Of a stretch of 64,000 nt of DNA, positions 26,716 through 35,899 are shown piece by piece. The position numbers and the translations under genes were made by a program. The DNA is from CAWDLX01 sp963753485 (GTDB lineage: Bacteria > Actinomycetota > Actinomycetes > Mycobacteriales > Micromonosporaceae): the NCBI GenBank assembly GCA_963753485.1, contig CAVWCL010000017.1, forward strand, positions 124,001 to 188,000, read 5' to 3'. The notes beneath the pieces are model-generated. The model did no database searches, was not told where the DNA came from, and saw nothing but the letters and a program-made list of their open reading frames with translations. Position 1 is the first letter of the stretch. Every line of letters begins with the position of its first letter.

Positions 26716-27699
26716 TCAGCGTGACTCGGCGGCCCGGAGCGCGTCAATGCGGGCCAGCGCCGCCCGGCGCAGAGCGCCCTCGGCATCCAGTCCCCGGCTC
26801 TCGGCCTCCTCGACGAGGGCGAGCAGGGCCGCGCCGAGGTCGGCCTCGGTGCGGATCTCGGCCGGCGCAGACCCGAGCGGCACCCGCACGCCGGCCCGGG
26901 CGGCCCGGGAGAGCACCTTCGCGGCCAGCGCGAGCGCGGGCTGGGCCAGCACGATGCCGTCCAGCGCCGAGTCGCGGGCCTTCTCCTCGCGTTTGATCCG
27001 TTCCCAGTTCGCGGTGATCTCGTCGATGTCGACCACGTCGGTGGAGCCGAAGACGTGCGGGTTGCGGCGCACCAGCTTCTCCACGAGCAGACCGGCGACG
27101 TCATCGACCGACCAGGGGGGCTCGGCGTCCTCGGCCATCCGCGCGTGCAGGGTCACCTGGAGCAGCAGGTCGCCGAGCTCCTCCCGCAGGGCATCCAGGT
27201 CGTGCGCGCCGATCGCGTCGTACGCCTCGTACGCCTCCTCCAGCAGGAACCGCGCCAGCGTCTGGTGGGTTTGTTCACTGCGCCACGGGTCGCCGCCCGG
27301 CGAGACCAGTCGGTCCATCACCGTGACCACATCGAGCAGCCGGGCCCCGGGCGGGTCCCAGGAGCCGTAGCACACCTCCAGCTCGGCGACGCCGGGCTCG
27401 CGCGCCAGCCGCAGGGCCAGTACCCCGGCGAGGTCGGAGTCCCCGCTCGGACCGGCGAGCCAGACCGCAGTGCCCCGGTCCAGCGCCACGGCGAGCAGCC
27501 GCTCGAGCGCCGGCACCACGGCACCGGTGGGTCGGTCATCGACGATCTCGACGGCGATGTCCAGATCGCCGAGCACCTCGGTGAGCGGGTTCGGGGACGA
27601 GGCGAATATCGGAGAGCCGCGCAGCAGGTCCCACGCGGCCGCGGTCAGCAGCCCGGCCGGCAGCCGCGGCGAGGTGACCAGCACAACGATCCGGGCCAC
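26716..27699 (-). CDS. mazG: Nucleoside triphosphate pyrophosphohydrolase MazG
   Basis: A 327-residue actinobacterial-type MazG that hydrolyses (d)NTPs to monophosphates and pyrophosphate. The N-terminal half starts VVLVTSPRLPAGLL, an actinobacterial extension. The MazG fold follows: VSPGGDPWRSEQTHQTL, then FLLEEAYEAYDAI and LREELGDLLLQVTLHA with the EExxE...ExxD metal ligands. GTG start. It lies between the SurA-like lipoprotein gene (6-bp gap) and DUF885, with all three on the minus strand. Confidence 0.93.
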   Translation of the reverse strand: MARIVVLVTSPRLPAGLLTAAAWDLLRGSPIFASSPNPLTEVLGDLDIAVEIVDDRPTGAVVPALERLLAVALDRGTAVWLAGPSGDSDLAGVLALRLAREPGVAELEVCYGSWDPPGARLLDVVTVMDRLVSPGGDPWRSEQTHQTLARFLLEEAYEAYDAIGAHDLDALREELGDLLLQVTLHARMAEDAEPPWSVDDVAGLLVEKLVRRNPHVFGSTDVVDIDEITANWERIKREEKARDSALDGIVLAQPALALAAKVLSRAARAGVRVPLGSAPAEIRTEADLGAALLALVEEAESRGLDAEGALRRAALARIDALRAAESR

Positions 27700-27705
27700 G
27701 GGCTC

Positions 27706-28434
27706 TCAGGCGAGATCGCGTACGGCCGGCGACCCGGTCGGTGACCCCAGCGGCAGCGTCACGATCGCCACCGTTTGCCCCGAGCCGGTCGAGACCGAGG
27801 CGAGCGGCATCTCCAGTGGCAGGTAGCGCGGGCTGACCCCGACGCCGTAGCGCTGGCTGGCCTCGATGAGGTCGGCGCGCAGGCTGAGCCCAGGCCCCAG
27901 CGACGGCACCGCGGCGATCTGCGCCTTGACCTCGTCGAACGAGCCGACCTCCAGCCCGGCCGCCACGATCTTGTCGTACGCCGCGTGCAGGTCGCTCTCG
28001 GTCGGCCTGGCCGGCGCGACGCTCGCCGTCAGCGCGGTCTGGTACGCCTGGGCGTCGGTGGTCAGCCGGGTGTACGGATCGCTCGCCGGCAGCCCGATCT
28101 GCTGGGCCGCGGCCGCGTAGTCACGGGCCGGCACGGTGAGCGCATTCTCCTCGGCGTACCGCTTGGCCAGTTCGTTGAAGACCGCCAGCCGCACCAGGGT
28201 CTGGCGCAGCGTGCCGTACTGCAGTTGGCCCTTCGCATCGGGCTGGGCCGTCACCACATCCGCCTCGACGCTGGCCGCCATCGCGTCGATCTGGTCGTCG
28301 GTGAACCGGGTGTTGCCGACGTACGCGGCGGTGCCCGGCTGGGTCTGGCAGCCCGACGTGAGCAGCGCGACACCGAGCCCGAGGACCGCGACGAGCACAA
28401 GGTGGCGCAGGCTGATCGGCCGGACCCGCTGCAT
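27706..28434 (-). CDS. SurA-N-terminal-like lipoprotein
   Basis: A 242-residue exported lipoprotein. A signal peptide with the lipobox LLTSGC puts the lipidated Cys near residue 29. The mature N-terminus (AAYVGNTRFTDDQIDAM) resembles the chaperone domain of SurA/PrsA-type folding factors. The C-terminal part has no recognisable parvulin PPIase core, so it is probably chaperone-only. ATG at 28434 was chosen because it begins the signal peptide. Its position upstream of mazG and near mfd is the common actinobacterial order. Confidence 0.82.
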   Translation of the reverse strand: MQRVRPISLRHLVLVAVLGLGVALLTSGCQTQPGTAAYVGNTRFTDDQIDAMAASVEADVVTAQPDAKGQLQYGTLRQTLVRLAVFNELAKRYAEENALTVPARDYAAAAQQIGLPASDPYTRLTTDAQAYQTALTASVAPARPTESDLHAAYDKIVAAGLEVGSFDEVKAQIAAVPSLGPGLSLRADLIEASQRYGVGVSPRYLPLEMPLASVSTGSGQTVAIVTLPLGSPTGSPAVRDLA

Positions 28435-28607
28435 GGGCGCCACTCTCTCACCCACCCCGCCGTAGCGGTGCGGCGGGGTGGGCGCGGCCCGGAGCCGCCA
28501 CTGGACGTCGCGGGGCGAGACCAGGCAACATGATCCGACCGGGCCGGAACGAGGACCGAGCTGCGACAACGATCACGCCGCGGCCGAGATGGGCAGGAGC
28601 AGGTGCC

Positions 28608-29774
28608 ATGACCCCCACGGCGGCCGACCGGCGGCTGCGGACCCGGGCCGGCCTCACCTCGGCCGGGCTGGACTCGCTGGCCCCACGACAGGTGCGGGGT
28701 TGGTTGGAGCGCGTCCGTGCCGGAGCGCTGAACCCGGCCGAGTCGGCCGCGACGCTGCTCCTGGTCTACCGGGTCTGGTTGGTCGCCCTCCTGCTCAAGG
28801 CGCTCGGCTCGGGCTGGGACGTGGCCTGGCATTTCCGCTGGCTACGCGATGACTTCGCGCCACCGCACAACGTCAACCTGATCGGCGACGGGATCGCCAT
28901 CGCCTTGGTGGTCTGGCACTGGTACACCCGGTTCGGAGTGGACCGGCTCGCCCTACGGCTGATGATCGGGGGCGCCGTCCTTTTCGTCGGGTCGGCCCCG
29001 ATCGATGTGATCAACCATCGCATCAACGGACTGGACATCACGTCGTGGAGCGTGACCCACTTCGGCCTGTACACCGGCACGGGCATCCTCATCGCGGGCG
29101 TGATCCGCGGCTGGCGCCGGCACGCCGCCGGCGTGCCGGCGCGCACCCCGATGCTCGGGGCGTTCTGGTTCCTGTTCCTGGAGAACGTGTTCTTCCCGAA
29201 CGAGCAGCAGGAGTACGGCACCCTGGCCATCCGCGCCTTCGATGCCGGCCATCCGACCGCCGAGCCGAGCCTGCTCGACTTCGCCCGGCGCCAGGCCAAG
29301 GTGAGCCAACTCGACGCGACGGTCTTCCACCACTTCGCGTTGCCGATCCCGAGCTGGGTCTATCCCGTGTGGATCACAACTGCGGTGGTACTCACCCTGC
29401 TGGCCGCGCGCCGCAGCGTCGGGCGGCGGTGGACCGCGACCGCGGTCGCGGCCGCCTACGTCGGTTGGCGGTGCGTACTCTGGCCGCTGCTGGCGTTGAG
29501 CCATTTCCCGCACTCGACCGTGCCGTTCCTCCTGCTCGCGGCCGGCGTGGCGGTCGACGTCGTGCTCCTGGCCGACCTGCCGTGGCCGGCCGAGGCGGTC
29601 GCCGGTGCCGCGCTCGCCACGGCCGCGGTCTACCTCGCGGCGGCGCTGCAGGCCGCCGTGCTCGTGGCTCCACCGATCTCGTACTGGTCGGCCCCGGCCG
29701 CGGCGGCCATCCTGGCGCTCGGCTGGGGCGCGCTCGCCGCGCTGCGCCAGCGCCGCGGGGTGGTGCCCTTCTGA
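28608..29774 (+). CDS. Multi-pass membrane protein of unknown function
   Basis: About 388 residues. An 80-residue soluble N-terminus precedes roughly nine hydrophobic segments. Histidines occur in or near membrane segments (AWHFRWLRDD, VVWHWYTRFG, VINHRINGLD, TVFHHFALPI), which hints at metal or haem contact, but I recognise no family. ATG at 28608 with an upstream AGGAG is preferred over ATG at 28530. It is a plus-strand gene wedged between minus-strand mfd and the SurA-like gene, so it interrupts an otherwise conserved block. Confidence 0.72.
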   Translation: MTPTAADRRLRTRAGLTSAGLDSLAPRQVRGWLERVRAGALNPAESAATLLLVYRVWLVALLLKALGSGWDVAWHFRWLRDDFAPPHNVNLIGDGIAIALVVWHWYTRFGVDRLALRLMIGGAVLFVGSAPIDVINHRINGLDITSWSVTHFGLYTGTGILIAGVIRGWRRHAAGVPARTPMLGAFWFLFLENVFFPNEQQEYGTLAIRAFDAGHPTAEPSLLDFARRQAKVSQLDATVFHHFALPIPSWVYPVWITTAVVLTLLAARRSVGRRWTATAVAAAYVGWRCVLWPLLALSHFPHSTVPFLLLAAGVAVDVVLLADLPWPAEAVAGAALATAAVYLAAALQAAVLVAPPISYWSAPAAAAILALGWGALAALRQRRGVVPF

Positions 29775-29807
29775 CCGCGCTGGCTGACGACCGGGTGCGA
29801 TGGGCGG

Positions 29808-32800
29808 TTACGGGCTCGCCGGGTCGCGCAGCGTGGTCACCAGCGCCTCGCACCAGGCCAGCAGCTCGACGTCGCGCAGCGGCTGCCCGCCGACCCGTTT
29901 GGTGACCGGCCGCGGCACCGAGACCTGCTCCGCCGCCGCCTTGTACACGGCCTCCGGGTAGTACCGCTTGAGTCGTACCTGCTTGGAGTCGGGCAGCGGC
30001 AGCGGAGCGAAGCGCACGTGGCGGCCCTGCAGCGACACGTCGGTGAGACCGGCCGCCCGGGCGAGCACGCGGAAGCGGGCCACCGCGAAGAGGTTCGCCA
30101 CCGGCGGCGGCGGCTGGCCGTAGCGGTCGCGCAGCTCCGCCTCGACCTCGGCCAGCCGGTCTGCCGTCTTCGCCTCGGCGATCTTGCGGTACATCTCCAG
30201 CCGCAGCCGCTCGACCCCGACGTACTCCAGCGGCAGGTGAGCGTCGACCGGCAGATCGACCTTCACGTCGACGACCTCCACCGCGACCTCGCCCTTGAAG
30301 TGCGCCACCGCCTCGCCCACCATCCGGACGTACAGGTCGAAGCCAACGCCCTCGATGTGACCGGACTGCTCGCCGCCGAGCAGGTTACCGGCGCCCCGGA
30401 TCTCGAGGTCCTTCATCGCCACGTACATGCCCGCCCCCAGCTCGCTGTGCTGGGCGATGGTGGCGAGCCGCTCGTGCGCCTGCTCGGTCAGCGGGCGCTC
30501 GGGCGGGAACAGGAAGTATGCGTATGCCCGCTCCCGTCCGCGACCGACCCGGCCCCGGATCTGGTGCAGCTGCGCCAGACCGAGCAGGTCGGCGCGCTCG
30601 ACGATGAGGGTGTTGGCGTTCGGGATGTCGATGCCCGACTCCACGATCGTGGTACAGACCAGGACGTCGAACTCCTTCTCCCAGAACGAGACCATCACCT
30701 TCTCCAGGGCGTCCTCACCCATCTGGCCGTGCGCGACCGCGATGCGCGCCTCCGGCACGAGCTCCCTCAACCGGCGCGCGGCCCGCTCGATCGACTCGAC
30801 CCGGTTGTGCAGGTAGAAGACCTGCCCGTCGCGGAGGAGCTCGCGGTGCAGGGCGGCGGCGACCTGGCGGTCGTCCTGGGCTCCGACGAAGGTGAGCACG
30901 GGGTGGCGCTCCTCCGGCGGGGTCGCGATCGTCGACATCTCGCGGATCCCGGTGATCGCCATCTCCAGCGTCCGCGGGATCGGCGTCGCCGACATGCTCA
31001 ACACGTCGACGTGCGCCCGCAGGGTCTTGAGGTGCTCCTTGTGCTCCACGCCGAAGCGCTGCTCCTCATCCACGACGACCAGGCCGAGGTCGGCGAATCG
31101 GGTCGTCGCCTGCAACAGCCGGTGGGTACCGATGACGATGTCGGCGCCACCGGTTCGGATCCGCTCCAGCGTGAGCTCCGATTCCTTGGGCGTGGAGAAC
31201 CGCGACAGGTGGCGGATCTCCACCGGGAACTGGCTCATCCGCTCGGTGAAGGTGGCGAAATGCTGCTGAGCCAGCAGCGTCGTGGGCACCAGCACCGCGA
31301 CCTGCTTGCCGTCCTGCACCGCCTTGAAGGCCGCCCGTACCGCGATCTCGGTTTTGCCGTAGCCCACGTCGCCACAGATCAGCCGGTCCATCGGGATCGG
31401 CTGTTCCATGTCGGCCTTGACGTCGGTGATCGCCGCCAGCTGGTCCGGCGTCTCGGTGAACGGGAACGCGTCCTCCAGCTCCCGCTGCCACGGGGTGTCG
31501 GCGGCGAAGGCGTGCCCCCGCGAGTGCTGCCGGGCCGCGTAGAGCTGAATGAGCGCCGCCGCGATCTCGCGCACCGCCCGGCGGGCGCGGGCCTTGGCGT
31601 TCTTCCACTCCGACCCGCCCATCTTGTGCACGGTCGGGTTCTCCCCGCCGACGTAGCGGGAGAGCAGGTCCAGCGAGTCGGTCGGGACGAAGAGCCGGTC
31701 GCCGGGCTGGCCGCGCTTGCTGGGCGCGTACTCGATGACGAGGTACTCCCGGTCGGCGCCGTTGACCGTGCGCTGCACCATCTCCACGTACCGGCCGATG
31801 CCGTGCTGCTCGTGCACAACGTAGTCGCCCGAGCGCAGCTCCAGCGGATCGATGGTGTTGCGCCGCCGGCTCGGCATCCGCCGCATGTCCTTTGTGGATG
31901 CTCCACGGCCGCCGCTGATATCCGCCCCGGTCACGACCGCGAGCCGGCTGGCCTCGTCGAGGAAGCCGTGCTCGAGGTTGCCGGTGGTGACCACAATCGC
32001 TCCGTCGGCCGGCGGCTGGTCCAGCGTCTGCACGACCTGGACGCCGAGGCCGGCGTCGTGGAGGACCTCGGCGGCCCGCTTGGCCGGACCGTGCCCCTCG
32101 AAGATGAGCAGCACCCGCCAGCCCTCGCCGACCCATCGCTTCAGGTCATCGGTGACCCGGCCGGCCTCGCCGTGGTAGAGCGGCACGGCCTGCGCCGACA
32201 GGGCGAGCAGCCGCCCGGTGTCCGGGCCGATCGCCGCCAGCACGTCGGGCTCGGGCTCGCGCCACGGCTCGTCCGGTTCGGGGGAACGGCGCTTCTCGGC
32301 GACCCCGAAGGGACTCACCGACCACCATGGCTGGCCCCGGTGGGCCGCCTGGCGGCGCACCTCGCCCAGCGACATGAACGCCGCGGAGCCAAGGTCGACC
32401 GGGGCCTTGCCGCCGGCGGCCGCAGCCGCCCAACTCGCCTGCAGGAACTCGGCGCTGGTGCGCACCAGGTCGTGGGCGCGGGTGCGGATCCGCTCCGGGT
32501 CGCAGAGCAGCACCACGGTGCCCGCCGGCATGCAGTCGAGCACCAGCTCCAGCGAGTCGGCTCCGTCGAGCAGCGCCGGGGCCAGCGACTCCATCCCCTC
32601 CACCGGGATGCCGGCGGCCAGCTTGTCGAGCATCTCCGACAGCTCCGGATGCCGCTGCGCCAGCTCGGCGGCGCGCGCCCGCACGTCGTCGGTGAGCAGT
32701 AGCTCCCGGCACGGCGGCGCCCACATCCGGTCGACCTTCTCCAGCGTGCGCTGGTCGGCGACGGCGAAGGTCCGGATCTCCTCGATCTCGTCGGCCCAGA

Positions 32801-33422
32801 ACTCCACCCGCAGCGGATGCTCCTCGGTGGGTGGGAAGACGTCGAGGATGCCGCCCCGCACGGCGAACTCGCCGCGGTTGGTGACCAGGTCGGTCCGGGC
32901 GTACGCGATGTCGACCAGGCGACGCACCACGGTGTCCAACTCAGTGGTCTCGCCGGTGCGCAACTCGACCGGGCTCAGCTCGCCAAGTCCCTTGAGCTGA
33001 GGTTGCAGCACCGAACGTACCGGCGCGACCACCACCCGCAGGTCGCCGGCGTGCTCGCCCGGATGAGCCAGCCGGCGCAACACCGCGAGCCGCCGGCCGA
33101 CCGTGTCGCTGCGCGGCGAGAGGCGCTCGTGCGGCAGCGTCTCCCAGGCCGGATAGACCGCGACCTGTCCGGCCGGAACCAGGTCGCCGACCGCGGCCGC
33201 CAGGTCGTCCGCCTCGCGGCTGGTGGCGGTGACCGCCAGCACCGGCCGGCCGGCACCACCGCGCTCCACGGCGGCGGCGAGCGCGGCCGCGACGACGGGT
33301 CGGAGGGCGGCCGGCGCGGTGATGTCGACCTGGTCGGCGTCGCCGGCCTCGGCCGCGAGGTCGCGAACCGTGGCCAAGGCCCGGTCGTCCAGGGCGGCGG
33401 TGAGCAGGCCTGCCAGGTTCAC
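29808..33422 (-). CDS. mfd: Transcription-repair coupling factor Mfd
   Basis: A protein of about 1204 residues that removes RNA polymerase stalled at lesions and recruits UvrA. In order: a UvrB-like N-terminal module; the CarD-like RNA-polymerase-interaction domain (SGDYVVHEQHGIGRYVE, about residue 505); a RecG-type helicase with Walker A GDVGYGKTEIA and the VVVDEEQRFG box; SATPIPRTLEMA; the VESGIDIPNANT motor motif; and the C-terminal regulatory domain. GTG at 33422 was chosen because GGGAG lies seven bases upstream; GTG at 33449 is possible. A small hairpin (33459-33482) lies just upstream of the start. Confidence 0.96.
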   Translation of the reverse strand: MNLAGLLTAALDDRALATVRDLAAEAGDADQVDITAPAALRPVVAAALAAAVERGGAGRPVLAVTATSREADDLAAAVGDLVPAGQVAVYPAWETLPHERLSPRSDTVGRRLAVLRRLAHPGEHAGDLRVVVAPVRSVLQPQLKGLGELSPVELRTGETTELDTVVRRLVDIAYARTDLVTNRGEFAVRGGILDVFPPTEEHPLRVEFWADEIEEIRTFAVADQRTLEKVDRMWAPPCRELLLTDDVRARAAELAQRHPELSEMLDKLAAGIPVEGMESLAPALLDGADSLELVLDCMPAGTVVLLCDPERIRTRAHDLVRTSAEFLQASWAAAAAGGKAPVDLGSAAFMSLGEVRRQAAHRGQPWWSVSPFGVAEKRRSPEPDEPWREPEPDVLAAIGPDTGRLLALSAQAVPLYHGEAGRVTDDLKRWVGEGWRVLLIFEGHGPAKRAAEVLHDAGLGVQVVQTLDQPPADGAIVVTTGNLEHGFLDEASRLAVVTGADISGGRGASTKDMRRMPSRRRNTIDPLELRSGDYVVHEQHGIGRYVEMVQRTVNGADREYLVIEYAPSKRGQPGDRLFVPTDSLDLLSRYVGGENPTVHKMGGSEWKNAKARARRAVREIAAALIQLYAARQHSRGHAFAADTPWQRELEDAFPFTETPDQLAAITDVKADMEQPIPMDRLICGDVGYGKTEIAVRAAFKAVQDGKQVAVLVPTTLLAQQHFATFTERMSQFPVEIRHLSRFSTPKESELTLERIRTGGADIVIGTHRLLQATTRFADLGLVVVDEEQRFGVEHKEHLKTLRAHVDVLSMSATPIPRTLEMAITGIREMSTIATPPEERHPVLTFVGAQDDRQVAAALHRELLRDGQVFYLHNRVESIERAARRLRELVPEARIAVAHGQMGEDALEKVMVSFWEKEFDVLVCTTIVESGIDIPNANTLIVERADLLGLAQLHQIRGRVGRGRERAYAYFLFPPERPLTEQAHERLATIAQHSELGAGMYVAMKDLEIRGAGNLLGGEQSGHIEGVGFDLYVRMVGEAVAHFKGEVAVEVVDVKVDLPVDAHLPLEYVGVERLRLEMYRKIAEAKTADRLAEVEAELRDRYGQPPPPVANLFAVARFRVLARAAGLTDVSLQGRHVRFAPLPLPDSKQVRLKRYYPEAVYKAAAEQVSVPRPVTKRVGGQPLRDVELLAWCEALVTTLRDPASP

Positions 33423-33636
33423 GACATCTCCCAACCGGTGTCCGAGCACGCGCCAATACCCCCTGCCGGCAACGACAGGGGGCGGGTGGAGTACCCGTCC
33501 AGCCTAACGCGCCGCTGCCCGCGGCGGGGCGCACGCCGGGTCCGCCCGCGCAGCGGCTCGCGATCGATCGCGCTGAGCATCGACCATGACAAATGCCGGG
33601 TGTAGCGTCGACGTGATCCGCAGGGGAGGGACCGGC

Positions 33637-35790
33637 ATGGCAACGAACCTGGACGAGCGCGCGGCAACCCAACCGGGCACGCCGGCCAGCCGGCGCTGGC
33701 GTTGGGTGATGCCGCTGGCACTCATCGTTGCCTACCTCGCCGTCGGCGCCCCACTGACCAGTCTCGGCGGCAAGCTGTCCAGCATTCAACGCAACGACGC
33801 CGCGGTCTACCTGCCGACCAGCTCCGAGACGACCCGGGTGCTGGAGGAGGCGAAGCGCTTCACCCCGCTGGAGTCCACCACCGCGATCGTGGTCTACACC
33901 GCTGCGTCCGGGCGGGATATCACCCCGGCCGACCGGGTTCAGGTCGTCCTCGTCGCGCTGCGCATCGTCAGCCTGATGAACACCACCCTGGCCAGCCCGC
34001 CGGCCGGCCCGATCGTCTCCGACGACGGCAGGGCCGCCGAACTCGTCCTGCAGTTCGCGGGCACCGACACCGGGGTCCTGCGTACCTATGTCGACACCCT
34101 GCGCAACGGGATGGTCGAGATCGACGGCCTGCAGGCACATGTCGCCGGACCGGCGGCCGCCACCACCGATCTGCTCGAGGTGTACGGGACCATCGACGGG
34201 ATGCTGTTGCTGGTGACCGGCGCGGCCGTGCTGCTCATCCTGATCCTGGTCTACCGCAGCCCGATCCTGCCATTCGCCGTGCTGGCGGTGGCCGGAGTCG
34301 CGCTGGAGCTCGCCAACGGGGCGGCCTACCTGCTGGGCCGGTCGGGCGTGATCGCGATCTCAGGACAGGTGCAGGGAATCCTCGACGTTCTCGTCCTCGG
34401 CGCCGGCACCGACTATGCGCTGTTGCTGGTCTCCCGGTTCCGGGAGGAGCTGCGCCACCACAGCGACCGGGCGAATGCCCTGCGGGCCGCGCTGCGGGCC
34501 GCCGCCGCGCCGATGCTCGCCAGCGGCGGCACGGTCATCCTGGGGCTGCTCTGCCTGACCGTCTCCGACCTGCCGGCGACCCGGGGGCTGGGACCGGTCG
34601 CGGCACTGGGAATCTTCTTCGCGCTGCTGTCGATGCTGGTGCTGCTGCCGGCCATCCTCCTGCTGCTCGGCCGGGCCGCGTTCTGGCCGTTCCGGTCACC
34701 AGCCGCCGGTGCTCAGCCGGCGGCCGGCCGCTGGTGGCCCCGGGTGGCCGCGGGTGTCGGCCGGCGCCCCCGGCTGATCTGGCTGCTCACCGCGGCCGTG
34801 CTCGGCCTGTTGGCGGTCGGCATCACCCAGCTGCAGGCCGACGGCGTGCCGCGGACCGCCGGCTTCCGGACCCAGGCGGACTCGGTCACCGCCCAGGAGA
34901 TCCTGAGCGCGCACTATCCGGCGGCCAGCGGAAGCCCGGTAGTGATCATCGCCCGGTCCTCGGAGCTCGCGGCGGTGCGGCAGGCTGCGCAGCGCGTCCC
35001 CGGGGTAAGCGAGGCGACCTACTACGTCGATCCCCTGCTCGACTACGACCACCAGACCAAGGGCACGCCGGCCCCGGCTCCGGCCGATGTGGACGGTCGC
35101 GGTCAGGTCCGGGTGACGCTGGCGGCGGCGGCCGACTCGCCCGCGGCCGCGGCGACCCTGCGGGCGCTGCGGACCACGGTGCACGGGGTTGCCGGCGCGG
35201 ACGCCGTGGTCGGCGGCTACACGGCGGGCACCGTCGACGGCCAGGATGCCGCCCGCACCGACCGCCTGGTCGTGATCCCGCTGGTGTTGCTCGTCGTCTT
35301 CGGCGTGCTCGCGCTGCTACTGCGGGCGATCGTCGCGCCGGTGCTGCTGATCGCCACCGTGATCCTGTCGTTCGCGGCGACTCTGGGCGTGTGCGGCGTG
35401 GTCTTCCAGCACGTGCTGCACTACGCCGGCGCCGAAACGTCTTTCCCCCTGTTCGCCTTCGTCTTCCTGGTCGCGCTCGGCGTCGACTACAACATCTTCC
35501 TGATGACCCGGGTACGGGAGGAGACGGCGCACCTGGGCCACCGGGCCGGCACCCTGCGCGGGTTGGTGGTGACCGGCGGCGTGATCACCTCGGCCGGGCT
35601 GGTGCTCGCGGCGACGTTCGCATCGCTGTCCGTCATTCCCCTGGTGTACCTGGCCGAGCTGGCGTTCGCGGTCTCCTTCGGCGTCCTGCTCGACACGTTC
35701 GTGGTCCGCTCGCTGCTGGTTCCGGCGCTCACCCTCGACCTGGGCCGGCGGATCTGGTGGCCTGGCCGGCTGCGTCGCGCCGATCCCTGA
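33637..35790 (+). CDS. MMPL-family RND transporter
   Basis: A 717-residue export pump of the MMPL type. It has a first TM near residue 24, a periplasmic loop, a block of TMs including LVLGAGTDYALLLVSRFREEL, a second soluble loop, and a second TM block with the equivalent VALGVDYNIFLMTRVREE. The paired GTDYALLL and GVDYNIFL motifs carry the proton-relay aspartates. Such pumps move lipids or hydrophobic compounds; the cargo here is unknown. ATG at 33637 follows GGGGAGGG. The 3' end is duplicated in a 32-bp tandem repeat that includes the stop codon. Confidence 0.93.
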   Translation: MATNLDERAATQPGTPASRRWRWVMPLALIVAYLAVGAPLTSLGGKLSSIQRNDAAVYLPTSSETTRVLEEAKRFTPLESTTAIVVYTAASGRDITPADRVQVVLVALRIVSLMNTTLASPPAGPIVSDDGRAAELVLQFAGTDTGVLRTYVDTLRNGMVEIDGLQAHVAGPAAATTDLLEVYGTIDGMLLLVTGAAVLLILILVYRSPILPFAVLAVAGVALELANGAAYLLGRSGVIAISGQVQGILDVLVLGAGTDYALLLVSRFREELRHHSDRANALRAALRAAAAPMLASGGTVILGLLCLTVSDLPATRGLGPVAALGIFFALLSMLVLLPAILLLLGRAAFWPFRSPAAGAQPAAGRWWPRVAAGVGRRPRLIWLLTAAVLGLLAVGITQLQADGVPRTAGFRTQADSVTAQEILSAHYPAASGSPVVIIARSSELAAVRQAAQRVPGVSEATYYVDPLLDYDHQTKGTPAPAPADVDGRGQVRVTLAAAADSPAAAATLRALRTTVHGVAGADAVVGGYTAGTVDGQDAARTDRLVVIPLVLLVVFGVLALLLRAIVAPVLLIATVILSFAATLGVCGVVFQHVLHYAGAETSFPLFAFVFLVALGVDYNIFLMTRVREETAHLGHRAGTLRGLVVTGGVITSAGLVLAATFASLSVIPLVYLAELAFAVSFGVLLDTFVVRSLLVPALTLDLGRRIWWPGRLRRADP

Positions 35791-35827
35791 GCCTCGGCCG
35801 GCTGCACCGGGCCGATCTCTGAGCGCG
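35764..35827 (+). repeat. Imperfect 32-bp tandem duplication spanning the MMPL stop codon
   Basis: Two copies, 35764-35795 and 35796-35827, both of the form GGCCGGCTGC...GCCGATC(C/T)CTGAGC. The first contains the TGA of the transporter gene; the second repeats the same end out of the gene. A trace of a third begins at 35828. Confidence 0.75.
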
Positions 35828-35899
35828 GTCGGCTCGCCGCCGGATAGCATCACGGCTGTCCGGACAGTGCCGTCCCCCATCACCGGGAAGGACCGCCGC

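Noticed and set aside
30018..32702. Very long plus-strand reading frame opposite mfd
   Set aside because: Antisense to a gene with every Mfd motif; the translation is Arg/His/Gln-rich with no domain. A usual artefact of GC-rich codons.
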